Origin: a virus
DNA: 29,727 nucleotides
Reading direction: 5' to 3' (one strand)
Virus record (IMG/VR): IMGVR_UViG_3300009164_000248
Coordinates: 1 to 29,727 of that record
The notes beneath the pieces are model-generated. The model searched no databases and was not told the DNA's origin. It saw nothing but the letters and a program-made list of their open reading frames with translations. This document shows, piece by piece, positions 1 through 7,518 of the stretch. Both the position numbers and the translations under genes were made by a program. Position 1 is the first letter of the stretch. The number at the start of each line of letters is the position of its first letter.

Positions 1-1104
1 ACTTATGTTGGTAATGCAATTGCAAATCTTGTAAACTCTGCGCCAACAACGTTAGATACATTAAATGAATTGGCAACTGCGTTAGGTAACGATGCCAACT
101 TTAGCACAACAATTGCAACATCAATAGGTGTAACCAACTCATTTGCAAACGGTGCATTTCTAAGAGCCAATGCGTCTTATATTGCACAAAATACCACAGC
201 AACATTTGCTAATGCAGCTTTTATAACTGCTAATGCATCATATACAGCACAAAATACAACTGCTGGATTTGCTAACGCATCTTACATAACAGCCAATTCT
301 GGTGCATTATTTGCTAACAGTGCCTTTGTAACCGCTAATGCTTCTTATGCCTCTCAGAATACCACAGCATCATTTGCTAATGGTGCTTTCGATAAAGCAA
401 ACTCAGCTGCATCATTCGCTAACGGTGCCTTTGTAACTGCTAACGCAGCCTTCAATGCAGCTAACAATGCAACGGATCCGTGGGTTAGAAATCAAGCCAA
501 CAACGCATACAATACAGCTAACGCAGCTTTCATAGCAGCCAATACTGCCGGTGGTGCAGACACTTGGGCAAGAGCGCAAGCAAATGCGGCTTACAATAAA
601 GCAAACACCAGTTCTACTGCAACATTAACAGGTTTTGTTGATGTGTTTACTGGCGATGGTTCAAATTCAGCATTCACTTTGTCAACAACACCAGACAGTG
701 AAAACATAATCTTTGTTTCTGTACAAGGTGTGATGCAACCTAAAACTTCTTATAGTTTATCAGGAAACATTTTAACATTTGATTCTGTTCCACCAAACAC
801 AGCATACATTGAAGTCACAACATTATCAGGTACAAATATAAGTTCTAGTAGTTTAATATATAGAACATATACAGGCAACAATACTGCAACAAACTTTACA
901 GTAACCTCTGGTGTAAATGTAAACAATTTACTTGTTGCAGAAAACGGTATTTTACAGAGACCAACTACAGACTACACAGTATCTGGTGCAAACGTAGTAT
1001 TTGCAACTGCGCCTGCCACTGGTGTTGATATTCAAGTGCGTGAATTAGCAGTTACAGTATCTTCAGCTGAAACATTAAGCCCATTTTTATTAATGGGTGG
1101 ATAA
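1..1104 (+). CDS. Tail fibre protein with heptad-repeat shaft, 5' end cut by window
   Basis: The reading frame is open from base 1, so the gene starts upstream; the first possible internal start (TTG at 70) lies inside a conserved motif and is not the real start. 367 residues are visible. Residues 1-35 hold a motif common in phage tail fibres (key part LDTLNELATALGNDANF). Residues 45-205 are Ala/Asn-rich heptad-like repeats of the form FANGAFxxANxAAS plus a WVRNQANNAYNTANAAF block, expected to form a trimeric helical shaft. From about residue 210 two similar ~65-residue beta-rich modules follow (FTGDGSNSAFTL...GVMQPK and YTGNNTATNFTV...GILQRP). The C-terminus is the hydrophobic tip LSPFLLMGG, shared with other fibres here that precede a 109-aa gene. 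Paralogue of the 351-aa fibre at 15903. Fibre role is well supported; the receptor is unknown. Confidence 0.8.
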   Translation, partial: TYVGNAIANLVNSAPTTLDTLNELATALGNDANFSTTIATSIGVTNSFANGAFLRANASYIAQNTTATFANAAFITANASYTAQNTTAGFANASYITANSGALFANSAFVTANASYASQNTTASFANGAFDKANSAASFANGAFVTANAAFNAANNATDPWVRNQANNAYNTANAAFIAANTAGGADTWARAQANAAYNKANTSSTATLTGFVDVFTGDGSNSAFTLSTTPDSENIIFVSVQGVMQPKTSYSLSGNILTFDSVPPNTAYIEVTTLSGTNISSSSLIYRTYTGNNTATNFTVTSGVNVNNLLVAENGILQRPTTDYTVSGANVVFATAPATGVDIQVRELAVTVSSAETLSPFLLMGG

Positions 1105-1113
1105 GGAAAGAAC

Positions 1114-1443
1114 ATGGCAATCACATACAAAGTTTTAGGACAATCAAACCCGCTGGCAACAACAGCAACAACACTTTATACGGTGCCAGCAGCAACAAGT
1201 GCAATAGCTTCAACTATTACTATTTGTAATCAATCGGCTAGTAATGATTTTTATAGAATTGCAATACGACCAGCAGGTGCAACATTGGATCCAAAACACT
1301 ATATTGCATACAATGGTGCTATTCCATCTTACGATAGTATCAGTTTAACAATTGGTATCACACTAGCTAGTACTGATATAGTTACAGTATATGCAGGTAC
1401 TGCAAATCTAAGTTTCAACTTGTTTGGTTCGGAGATTAGTTAA
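1114..1443 (+). CDS. ~110-aa beta-rich virion protein, paralogue 1 (putative fibre connector)
   Basis: 109 residues. I do not recognise an experimentally characterised family. It has alternating hydrophobic/polar segments typical of a beta-sandwich, no signal peptide and no membrane segment. Motifs shared with the proteins at 4200 and 16968 are KxLGQxNPxxxTATTLYTVPA near the N-terminus, IAxRPAGA in the middle, LTxGxTLAxTDxxTVYA in the last third, and a C-terminal FGSE. It starts at an ATG 9 bp after the fibre stop with AAGGAAAG as ribosome site. Its stop overlaps the next start (TAATG). It always sits between a fibre and a Gly-rich protein, which suggests it bridges the fibre tip and the adhesin, or acts as an assembly factor. 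That role is inferred from position only. Confidence 0.72.
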   Translation: MAITYKVLGQSNPLATTATTLYTVPAATSAIASTITICNQSASNDFYRIAIRPAGATLDPKHYIAYNGAIPSYDSISLTIGITLASTDIVTVYAGTANLSFNLFGSEIS

Positions 1444-2408
1444 TGGTGGTAAAAACGCACAGCACAGAAAAACTTAGTGCTAAGGTTTTTAATAGCACAA
1501 GTATATCTAATCCATCAATACCAACAGCAAACGCAATTGAATATCTTGTCGTTGCTGGTGGTGGTGGCGGTGGTGCTTGGCTTGGTGGTGGCGGTGGTGC
1601 TGGTGGTTTTAAAACTGCAGCTGGTTTTGCAGTATCTCCTGGTGTATCATTAACAGTAACAATTGGTGCAGGTGGTGCTGGTGCAGCTGCATCAACAAAC
1701 CTTGCAGGTGCGAACGGCACAAATTCATCATTCTCAACAATTACATCTTTAGGCGGTGGTTATGGAGGATCGGGCATTGCAGGTAAAGGCGCATCAGGTG
1801 GTTCTGGCGGTGGAGGTTCTGATTCAGGAAGTGCTAGCGTAGCATCAGGTGGTGGTGCGGGCACCGCAGGACAAGGCAACAACGGTGGCGGTGGACTTGA
1901 TGGATCAGGCGGCGCAGGCGGAGGTGGCGGTGGTGCTGGCGCTGCAGGTTCTAATGCTATAGCAGCATCTTTCCCTTCTGGTGGAAACGGCGGAGCTGGA
2001 TTATCTTCATCAATAACCGGAACATCATTGTATTATGCAGGCGGTGGTGGTGGCGGTTGTTATAATACTGGTGTAAAAGGTGGTGACGGCGGCGCAGGCG
2101 GTGGCGGTGGCGGTAGTACGTGGTCAGGCACAACTGCCGGCACTGGCGGTAGTAATGGTGGCGGCAACGGTAATGTAGGTGCTGTTGCAGGCGCAGGTGG
2201 TATTAATTCTGGCGGTGGCGGCGGAGGTTCTAATGGTACTGCAGGATATACTTCAAGTGGTGCAGGTACAGGTGGTTCAGGCATAGTTGTTATTCGTTAT
2301 GCAGTTGATTATAAAGCAGCAACAGCAATTACCGGTTCACCAACAGTTACAGTTGCCGATGGTTACAGAGTTTATAAATGGACCAGTTCAGGTTCTATTA
2401 CATTCTAA
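1443..2408 (+). CDS. Gly-rich putative adhesin, paralogue 1
   Basis: 321 residues. Residues 1-32 are a short N-terminal segment (MVVKTHSTEKLSAKVFNSTS...) resembling the N-termini of the Gly-rich proteins at 4529 and 17297. Residues ~33-285 are a Gly-rich domain opening with EYLVVAGGGGGG, containing an LTVTIGAGGAG strand pair and ending in GSGIVVIRYA. Residues ~290-321 are a small beta module ending GYRVYKWTSSGSITF. Runs of up to seven glycines are not Gly-X-Y collagen; they resemble Gly-rich domains of phage structural proteins and the polyglycine-II sandwich of gp38-type tail-fibre adhesins. The start overlaps the previous stop by one base, with GGAG at 1431-1434 inside the upstream gene as ribosome site. 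Receptor binding is inferred, not shown. Confidence 0.75.
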   Translation: MVVKTHSTEKLSAKVFNSTSISNPSIPTANAIEYLVVAGGGGGGAWLGGGGGAGGFKTAAGFAVSPGVSLTVTIGAGGAGAAASTNLAGANGTNSSFSTITSLGGGYGGSGIAGKGASGGSGGGGSDSGSASVASGGGAGTAGQGNNGGGGLDGSGGAGGGGGGAGAAGSNAIAASFPSGGNGGAGLSSSITGTSLYYAGGGGGGCYNTGVKGGDGGAGGGGGGSTWSGTTAGTGGSNGGGNGNVGAVAGAGGINSGGGGGGSNGTAGYTSSGAGTGGSGIVVIRYAVDYKAATAITGSPTVTVADGYRVYKWTSSGSITF

Positions 2409-2417
2409 GAAAATAAT

Positions 2418-3653
2418 ATGACACTCAAAATTACAACAGATAACATAGCAACAGCAGCACTAAATTCTTTAGGTGGTGGTATTAAGATATCATCTGTAAC
2501 TTTTACAGGTAGTGCTACTGCTGCAAGGATAACCGGTGGTGAAACTGTAACAGTTAATGGTTCTGGTTTTAAAGCTGCTTCAATCGTTTATGTAAACGAA
2601 ACTAGTTGTAACACCACCTATGTAAGTGGTGCAAGTTTAACATTTATAAGTCCAGCCAAAACTGCTGGTACATATAATGTCTATGTTTATAATGATGATG
2701 GTTCTTCTGGAATTAAACCTGCTGGTATATCCTTTAGTGATGTGCCTATATGGTCAACTGCAAGTGGTTCTTTAGGTTCTTCATTTGTCGATGCAAGCAC
2801 ATCAATTACAATAAGTGCAAACAGTGATACCACAATTGCTTACAGTGTTACATCAGGCAGTTTGCCAACAGGATTAAGTTTAAATTCAAGTACGGGTGTA
2901 ATCTCTGGTACTACTACAGGTTCAGCTGCTACTTATAATTTTACAATTACAGCTACTGATGCTGAGTTACAAACAACTAGTAGAAGTTTTAGTATAAATG
3001 CTGTTACTGGTGTTGAATTAAAAACGCCAGCTGGCAAAACAAAACTACTAGGATTACAATTTAATGCTAGTGGTTTAACAGTAACAGGTTCTTACACAGT
3101 TACAACAGTAGGAACATTATCCTATCAATCAACTGGTGGTGTTAGTAATTCTGGTTTTGCAACTGGATGGGGAACAGGTACCTACTTAACAATAGACCAA
3201 TTAACTGACAACTCATCAACAAGAAGTAAAACTTATGTTGCTTGGTATAAAGGCACGCAAAGTAATACTGGAGGTTCTTATTCACCTAGTGTTGGAATCT
3301 TTGCTAACACCGGAAATGCCACTTATTGGGGTTTAGGTATGAGTAACGGAAAAATCACAGTAGCAAATGGAACAGATAATCAAGGAACAACTAGTGTTAA
3401 CACAGGCAGCTGGGTTATGTTAGCATGGGTTGTTAAATCCACTCTAAGAGTAGATTCTTATGTCAATGGAGTTAAAGAAACTTCTGCTAGTAATATTTTA
3501 GTTAATAGTAATTACATGGGAACAAATTATATAGGAACACAATACCCTTATCCAGGTGTAGCATCTCCTACATCACTAGATGCAATTCAGATTATAGATG
3601 GTGAATTGACTGATTCAGAAATTCTTTCCATATATACCGGCACAGCGATTTAA
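2418..3653 (+). CDS. IPT/Ig/LamG modular virion protein, putative carbohydrate-binding
   Basis: 411 residues in at least three domains. Residues 1-24 are a short lead segment (KITTDNIATAALNSLGGG). Residues ~25-108 look like an IPT/TIG Ig-like fold (GGETVTVNGSGF, then SPAKTAGTYNVYVYNDDG). Residues ~110-195 match the putative Ig (He_PIG) pattern, with LPTGLSLNSSTGVISGT. Residues ~250-411 resemble a concanavalin A/LamG fold (KTYVAWYKG, GSWVMLAWVV, VNGVKETSAS, LDAIQIIDGELTDSEI). LamG folds often bind sugars, so a surface-glycan binding role is plausible. It follows the Gly-rich gene by 9 bp and has no counterpart directly after the other three triads, although a LamG domain recurs inside the giant at 12275. 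Domain calls rest on motif recognition. Confidence 0.72.
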   Translation: MTLKITTDNIATAALNSLGGGIKISSVTFTGSATAARITGGETVTVNGSGFKAASIVYVNETSCNTTYVSGASLTFISPAKTAGTYNVYVYNDDGSSGIKPAGISFSDVPIWSTASGSLGSSFVDASTSITISANSDTTIAYSVTSGSLPTGLSLNSSTGVISGTTTGSAATYNFTITATDAELQTTSRSFSINAVTGVELKTPAGKTKLLGLQFNASGLTVTGSYTVTTVGTLSYQSTGGVSNSGFATGWGTGTYLTIDQLTDNSSTRSKTYVAWYKGTQSNTGGSYSPSVGIFANTGNATYWGLGMSNGKITVANGTDNQGTTSVNTGSWVMLAWVVKSTLRVDSYVNGVKETSASNILVNSNYMGTNYIGTQYPYPGVASPTSLDAIQIIDGELTDSEILSIYTGTAI

Positions 3654-3664
3654 AGGATTAAAAA

Positions 3665-3904
3665 ATGGCAACAAAAATCAACAGAAGAAACATAGACAAC
3701 CAAACATTAATTGATTTAGGATATACAAGTTCAGACACATTTACTCAGGTTAAATTTCCTTTGGGTGATTACGGTTCAGTAGCACAAGAAATTTTTGGTG
3801 GATTAGGTCTAGAACAGTATGGTAGAATTTGGGATAATAAAACAACAATATCAGTTTTTTATCCAGATAGTTTAATCCCACTCGATGCGGGTTATTTAAC
3901 ATAA
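3665..3904 (+). CDS. 79-aa protein of unknown function
   Basis: Small hypothetical protein, preceded by AAGGA with suitable spacing. Residues 1-20 (TKINRRNIDNQTLIDLGYT) echo the N-terminus of the 411-aa protein just upstream (KITTDNIATAALNSLG), which may mark a shared attachment segment. The rest holds short hydrophobic and aromatic stretches (QVKFPLGDYG, ISVFYPDSLIPL) with no catalytic motif that I can see. It could be a free-standing copy of a lead segment or the remnant of a longer fibre-like gene. It closes the first unit; the late-promoter-like octamer for the next unit overlaps its stop codon. Confidence 0.5.
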   Translation: MATKINRRNIDNQTLIDLGYTSSDTFTQVKFPLGDYGSVAQEIFGGLGLEQYGRIWDNKTTISVFYPDSLIPLDAGYLT

Positions 3905-3907
3905 ATA
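3900..3907 (+). promoter_or_regulatory. Late-promoter-like octamer CATAAATA
   Basis: CATAAATA differs at one base from the T4 late-promoter -10 consensus TATAAATA, read by the phage sigma factor gp55 with gp33 and the sliding clamp. It ends 19 bp before the ATG at 3927, followed by TTATA and an AAGGA ribosome site. The same octamer and a similar leader occur before gene 13 at 24365. It probably starts transcription of triad 2. Confidence 0.55.
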
Positions 3908-3926
3908 CTTATATTAAGGAATATAA

Positions 3927-4196
3927 ATGGCTACACAACTACAATTTAGGCGAGGAACTACTGCACAGACCATAATCTTTACCGGAGCAACCGGAGAAGT
4001 TACTGTTGACACAACTAAAGGTGTGGTAGTCGTGCATGATGGTACAACTGTAGGTGGTACACCATCAGTCACCGAAGCATTTGCAAGGTCTTCCGCAAAT
4101 ACAGCAAATTCTTCATACGCAACCGCTAATGTTGCATTAGTAAACGCTAATGTTGCATTAACATATACAAACACTTTTTTATTAATGGGAGCTTAA
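3927..4196 (+). CDS. Mini tail-fibre protein, almost shaftless
   Basis: 89 residues. Residues 1-45 carry the pattern QLQFRRGTTAQ...GEVTVDTTKGVVVVHDGTT, a small N-terminal domain found in many phage fibre proteins and resembling the N-terminal domain of the Bordetella phage tropism determinant Mtd. Residues ~48-78 hold only about four heptads (SSANTANSSYATANVALVNAN). The C-terminus YTNTFLLMGA matches the hydrophobic tip of the long fibres at 1 and 15903. The gene therefore joins an attachment domain nearly directly to a tip, as if the shaft had been deleted or never expanded. It starts triad 2 after a late-promoter-like octamer, with AAGGA as ribosome site. It may form a very short fibre or a base for the next two proteins. 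Confidence 0.7.
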   Translation: MATQLQFRRGTTAQTIIFTGATGEVTVDTTKGVVVVHDGTTVGGTPSVTEAFARSSANTANSSYATANVALVNANVALTYTNTFLLMGA

Positions 4197-4199
4197 CAA

Positions 4200-4529
4200 A
4201 TGCCATCGGTCTTAAAAATTTTAGGTCAATCTAATCCAGCACCAAATACTGCAACAACTCTTTACACAGTGCCAGCAGCAAACAGCACAGTAATTTCTAC
4301 AATTTCAATTGCAAATTTGTCAGCAAATACCACAGGTTTTAGAATTGCTTGTCGTCCAGCTGGTGCATCATTGGCCAATTCACAATACATTTCATACGAC
4401 ACAGTTTTAGGTGCAAGTGATACTGTTGCTTTGACATTAGGTTTAACACTAGCAGCAACTGATGTTCTTACTGTTTATGCTAACACAGGCAACGTTACCT
4501 TTAGTGCGTTTGGTTCGGAGAATTACTAA
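4200..4529 (+). CDS. ~110-aa beta-rich virion protein, paralogue 2 (putative fibre connector)
   Basis: 109 residues, clearly paralogous to the proteins at 1114 and 16968 along their whole length (LKILGQSNPAPNTATTLYTV, FRIACRPAGAS, LTLGLTLAATDVLTVYA, ending FGSENY). Three bases separate it from the mini-fibre stop, and the GGAG that can serve as its ribosome site lies in the mini-fibre's last codons. Its own last codons provide GGAG (4517-4520), 8 bp before the overlapping start of the Gly-rich gene. Function is unproven; conserved placement between fibre and Gly-rich protein suggests a linker or assembly role. Confidence 0.7.
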   Translation: MPSVLKILGQSNPAPNTATTLYTVPAANSTVISTISIANLSANTTGFRIACRPAGASLANSQYISYDTVLGASDTVALTLGLTLAATDVLTVYANTGNVTFSAFGSENY

Positions 4530-5422
4530 TGGCAATTAAAAAATCTTCCTTAAGTGGATTAGCTTTTAATAGGACTATATCTTACCAGCAACCAGTCGCT
4601 TCAGCTGGCGGTGGTGGCGGTGCTGTCACAGTTGGACCTACGGCCACAGGTGGTACAGTTACTACATTTATAGATGCAAATAATGCAACTTACAAAGTAC
4701 ATACATTCACATCAAGTGGTTCATTTGTAGTAAGTTCTTTAGGTGCATCCAATAATAGTATTGAATTGTTAGTTGTGGGTGCTGGTAGTGGTGGCCATAC
4801 GAGTACAACCGGTGGTGCTGGTGGCCAAGTAAAATATTATGGTGCAGAAAATTCAAATCTTTTTACTAGAGATATAGCTGTTGAGGGTTCAGCACTAGCA
4901 ACTTTAGCAGCAGCAACATACACAGTAACAATTGGTGGTGGCCAAGCAGCTGGGACTGTTGGTACTGCAACATCATCTTCTTTTATCGGAACAGGCATAA
5001 GTGTAACATCGACTGGTGGATCAAATCCACAAAGCGGACAAACCAGTTGGATATATTCTATCAGTGGCAATGGTTTCCAAACAGGTACATCAGGTAGCAA
5101 TTATTATTCACACGGTGGTTCTGGTGCAGCAGGCCGAGGAAGTCCCCTTGGTGGTGATGTAGGTGGTGGAGGTGGACCTCCACAATATTTTATGATAAAA
5201 GGAAACACAGTTACATTTGTTGGTGGCGGCGGCGGTATTGGAATTAATAGTGGATATGGACAAAACTATGAAAGATACAGAGGAATTGGTGGCCAAGGTG
5301 CCGGTAGAGCAGATGAAACTGGTGTAGCTAACATGGGTGGCGGTGGCGGCGCAGGCTGGAATGGCAGCGGTGCAAAAGCTGGTGGTTCAGGTATTGTAAT
5401 TGTTAAATATAGAATTTCTTAA
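4529..5422 (+). CDS. Gly-rich putative adhesin, paralogue 2
   Basis: 297 residues. The N-terminus MAIKKSSLSGLAFNRTIS resembles the lead segments at 1443 and 17297. A GGGGG patch at ~28-32 is followed at ~40-70 by a small beta module (GGTVTTF...YKVHTFTSSGSFVV). The Gly-rich domain proper runs from ELLVVGAGSGG at ~75 to the end, GSGIVIVKYRIS. Compared with the copy at 1443, the small beta module lies before rather than after the Gly-rich domain. Glycine density is lower, with Asn/Tyr/Ser-rich insertions around residues 180-215 and 240-265, which may be variable tip loops. No enzyme motif is seen. A receptor-binding adhesin is the favoured reading; the binding target is unknown. Confidence 0.72.
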   Translation: MAIKKSSLSGLAFNRTISYQQPVASAGGGGGAVTVGPTATGGTVTTFIDANNATYKVHTFTSSGSFVVSSLGASNNSIELLVVGAGSGGHTSTTGGAGGQVKYYGAENSNLFTRDIAVEGSALATLAAATYTVTIGGGQAAGTVGTATSSSFIGTGISVTSTGGSNPQSGQTSWIYSISGNGFQTGTSGSNYYSHGGSGAAGRGSPLGGDVGGGGGPPQYFMIKGNTVTFVGGGGGIGINSGYGQNYERYRGIGGQGAGRADETGVANMGGGGGAGWNGSGAKAGGSGIVIVKYRIS

Positions 5423-5431
5423 GAGGTAAAA

Positions 5432-5812
5432 ATGGCACATTTCGCACAAATAGATGAAAACAACATCGTAACAAAAGTTCTAGTAATAGAACAAGATGTG
5501 ATTGATACAGGTTTATTCGGAGAACCTAGTTCTTTCGTACAAACAAGTTACAACACACATGCCGGTGTACACACATTAGGTGGAACACCATTGAGAAAGA
5601 ATTATGCTGGTACAGGATATACTTATGACTCAGGTCGTGATGCATTCATACCACCTAAACCATATAATAGTTGGACATTAGTAGAAGACACTTGTTTGTG
5701 GACTGCGCCAGTCGCTATGCCTACAGATGGTAAAGTGTATAGTTGGGATGAAGAAACACTTTCATGGAAAGATATCTCTGACGGAGAATCAACACCAGTA
5801 GTAACTGTTTAA
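5432..5812 (+). CDS. Conserved small protein of T4-like environmental phages, function unknown
   Basis: 126 residues. I recognise the pattern MAHFAQIDENNIVTKVLVIE, LRKNYAGTGYTYDSGRDAFIPPKP and SWTLVEDTCLWTAP from hypothetical proteins common in marine T4-like phages; no biochemical role is known to me. It is aromatic- and Pro-rich in the middle (FIPPKPYNSW) and acidic at the C-terminus, with no signal peptide or membrane segment. AGAGG 6 bp before the ATG is one of the better ribosome sites in this region. It lies between a Gly-rich adhesin and a cupin, so a virion or fibre-assembly role is plausible, but the family is also found in other contexts and the position may be incidental. Confidence 0.65.
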   Translation: MAHFAQIDENNIVTKVLVIEQDVIDTGLFGEPSSFVQTSYNTHAGVHTLGGTPLRKNYAGTGYTYDSGRDAFIPPKPYNSWTLVEDTCLWTAPVAMPTDGKVYSWDEETLSWKDISDGESTPVVTV

Positions 5813-5827
5813 AAGGTTTATATTATT

Positions 5828-6205
5828 ATGTCATCGCATGAACTTGGTTATTTTGGAAACATTTGGGTTAGACAACATGTTTTGGAAAGAAAGGAAGATA
5901 AAGCTCCTGGCCACAAACATTTTTTTGACCATGTAACGTTACTAACAAAAGGTAAAGTAGAAGTTACTGTTGAAGGTAAAGAACCAAAACAATTCACCGC
6001 ACCAACTTTTATTATTATTAAAAAAGAACAAGAACATAAAATTGTTGCTTTAGAAGATGACACAATTTATTATTGTGTATTTGCTTTAAGAAATATTGAT
6101 GGGGAAGTGGTTGAAGATATTTATGGAGAACAGCATGATCCCAATTCAGCACAAACATGTCCAGAAGATTATTGGGAAAAAGTAAAAAAGATTGAAAACA
6201 TTTAA
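5828..6205 (+). CDS. Cupin-fold protein 1
   Basis: 125 residues, about the size of a single cupin beta-barrel. Cupin motif 1 appears at ~27-42 as GHKHFFDHVTLLTKG, with His29, His31 and His35 as candidate metal ligands. Motif 2 appears at ~57-75 as PTFIIIKKEQEHKIVALED, with one more candidate His. The tail (residues 90-125) is charged and probably helical. Single-domain cupins range from sugar isomerases and dioxygenases to plain ligand-binding domains, so no substrate can be assigned. It is paralogous to the cupin at 21680 (shared GHKHxF, ALED, CxxALRN). Its place inside a fibre array fits nucleotide-sugar metabolism, modification of virion proteins, or a structural barrel; none is demonstrated. 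Confidence 0.72.
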   Translation: MSSHELGYFGNIWVRQHVLERKEDKAPGHKHFFDHVTLLTKGKVEVTVEGKEPKQFTAPTFIIIKKEQEHKIVALEDDTIYYCVFALRNIDGEVVEDIYGEQHDPNSAQTCPEDYWEKVKKIENI

Positions 6206-6226
6206 GAGATATCACTTCAATAAAAA

Positions 6227-7159
6227 ATGTCACTATTAAAAATAAAACCATTTATTATAGATGATACAACTGCAAGTGATGCATTTGTACGGGCTAATGC
6301 AGCCTTTGGCCAAGCAAACACGGCAGCTGCATTTGCAAATGGTTCCTTTGATAGAGCTAATGCGGCATTCAATACAGCCAATAATGCAACCGACAGCTGG
6401 GTTAGAACACAGGCCAACAACGCATTTAATTCAGCCAACTCCGGTGCAACATTTGCTAATGCATCATTTACAACCGCAAACTCCGGTGCAACATTTGCTA
6501 ACGGTGCTTTCTTAAGAGCAAATTCAAGTTACGAACAATCAAACAATGCAGCCTCATTTGCTAATGGTGCCTTTGCTTCTGTTAATTCTAGTGCCTCATT
6601 TGCGAACAGTTCTTTCATAACAGCCAATGCAGCTGCATCGTTTGCTAACGGTGCTTTCGATAGGGCTAATTCCAGTTATGGAGTTGCAAACACAGGTTCT
6701 TCTTTTGCAAATGGTGCTTTCTTACAAGCAAACAATGCAGGTTCATTTGCTAACGGTGCTTTTGTAACTGCAAATGCTGCGGCCAGTTTTGCTAATGGTG
6801 CTTTTGATAGGGCTAATGCTGCCTATGCTCAGGCAAATACAGGTTCCACAGATACATGGGTGAGAAACCAAGCCAACAATGCATACAGTACTGCTAATGC
6901 AGCCTTCTTAAAAGCAAATACTGGTGGAGCAGGCATCACCTATACTGCATCAAACACTGCACCAACAAGTCCGAAAGTGGGAGACCAATGGTACATAATT
7001 GCAACAGACATTCTTTATGAATATATAAACGATGGCACAAGTAACAATTGGGTAGATATAGTATCACCAACATTTTCAAACACAACTACTGCATCTTCAA
7101 CAACAAGTTCCACAAATAATGCCAGGGTTGTTGGGTATTCATTAGTATTCGGAGGATAA
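6227..7159 (+). CDS. Tail fibre protein with heptad-repeat shaft (first gene of duplicated block 1)
   Basis: 310 residues. A short lead (MSLLKIKPFIIDDTTAS) is followed at ~20-235 by an almost pure shaft of 7- and 14-residue repeats (FANGAFDRANAAAS type) with two WVRxQANNAxxxAN blocks. Residues ~240-280 form a small domain seen in many phage fibres (PTSPKVGDQWYII...LYEYINDGTSNNWVDIVSP). The tip is RVVGYSLVFGG, related to but distinct from the LSPFLLMGG tips. No late-promoter octamer is visible in the 21 bp before it. It has no LDTLNELATALGNDANF motif, unlike its block-2 counterpart at 15903, so the two fibres have different internal modules. Trimeric stalk role inferred from repeat periodicity. 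Confidence 0.8.
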   Translation: MSLLKIKPFIIDDTTASDAFVRANAAFGQANTAAAFANGSFDRANAAFNTANNATDSWVRTQANNAFNSANSGATFANASFTTANSGATFANGAFLRANSSYEQSNNAASFANGAFASVNSSASFANSSFITANAAASFANGAFDRANSSYGVANTGSSFANGAFLQANNAGSFANGAFVTANAAASFANGAFDRANAAYAQANTGSTDTWVRNQANNAYSTANAAFLKANTGGAGITYTASNTAPTSPKVGDQWYIIATDILYEYINDGTSNNWVDIVSPTFSNTTTASSTTSSTNNARVVGYSLVFGG

Positions 7160-7160
7160 A

Positions 7161-7517
7161 ATGGCCGCACCAAATTTAATCAGTGCAAATACAATAACAG
7201 GCAAGACTGCCACAGCAAACTGTACAACCGTATCATCAAATGTTATTACTGTTTCAGCTAATACAGTTGTAAAATTAAATTCAATAATTTTTACAAACTA
7301 TAATAACTCAGATGTGGTTTCTGCTAATGCAATAATCAATCGTAGTGGCACAACATATTTCTTAGGTGCAAAAGTTAACGTACCTCCAAATTCAACATTA
7401 GTTTTATTAGGTAAAGATAGTCCAATTTATTTGGAAGAAAATGATGTGTTGCAAACTGTTGTGAGCGCAAACTCAGCAATACACATGTCAGCGGGTTATG
7501 AATTAATTACTATCTAA
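7161..7517 (+). CDS. Divergent ~118-aa beta-rich protein in the connector position
   Basis: 118 residues occupying the slot held elsewhere by the 109-aa family, but diverged. The TVPA and RPAGA motifs are absent. It keeps the general layout: KTATANCTTVSSNVITVSANTVVKLNSIIFTNY in separate strands, then a C-terminal strand pair ending GYELITI. The pattern (valine-rich strands, NRSGTTYFLGAKVNVPPNSTLVLLG) suggests a beta-sandwich and resembles small virion proteins of other phages. GGAGG lies at the upstream fibre's last codons. Its C-terminus lacks the FGSE/GGAG overlap of the other three. The downstream Gly-rich protein also has an unrelated N-terminus, so the pair may have changed together. Function unknown. 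Confidence 0.62.
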   Translation: MAAPNLISANTITGKTATANCTTVSSNVITVSANTVVKLNSIIFTNYNNSDVVSANAIINRSGTTYFLGAKVNVPPNSTLVLLGKDSPIYLEENDVLQTVVSANSAIHMSAGYELITI

Positions 7518-7518
7518 A

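Noticed and set aside
70-1104. Gene start at TTG 70
   Set aside because: The frame is open to base 1 and the upstream codons encode a motif conserved in the fibre at 15903, so the gene begins outside the window.
2060-2284. Pro-rich open frame on the minus strand
   Set aside because: It is the reverse complement of GGT/GGC glycine codons in the Gly-rich gene; no start context and no conserved pattern. The same applies to minus-strand frames at 1436-1720, 13207-13512 and 23322-23660.
1443-2408. Collagen-like protein
   Set aside because: Glycines come in long runs, not in a Gly-X-Y triplet pattern, and prolines are rare.
3927-4070. Diversity-generating retroelement suggested by the Mtd-like N-terminal domain
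   Set aside because: No reverse transcriptase, template repeat or variable-repeat pair is visible in the window; the N-terminal domain alone is widespread in phage fibres.
6261-6515. Second + strand frame inside the 310-aa fibre
   Set aside because: It is an out-of-frame reading of the repeats, rich in Gln/His/Leu, with no ribosome site.
6340-6860. Regularly spaced 42-bp repeats that look like a CRISPR array
   Set aside because: The repeats are imperfect, have no unique spacers, and stay in frame as 14-residue heptad pairs of a fibre shaft.
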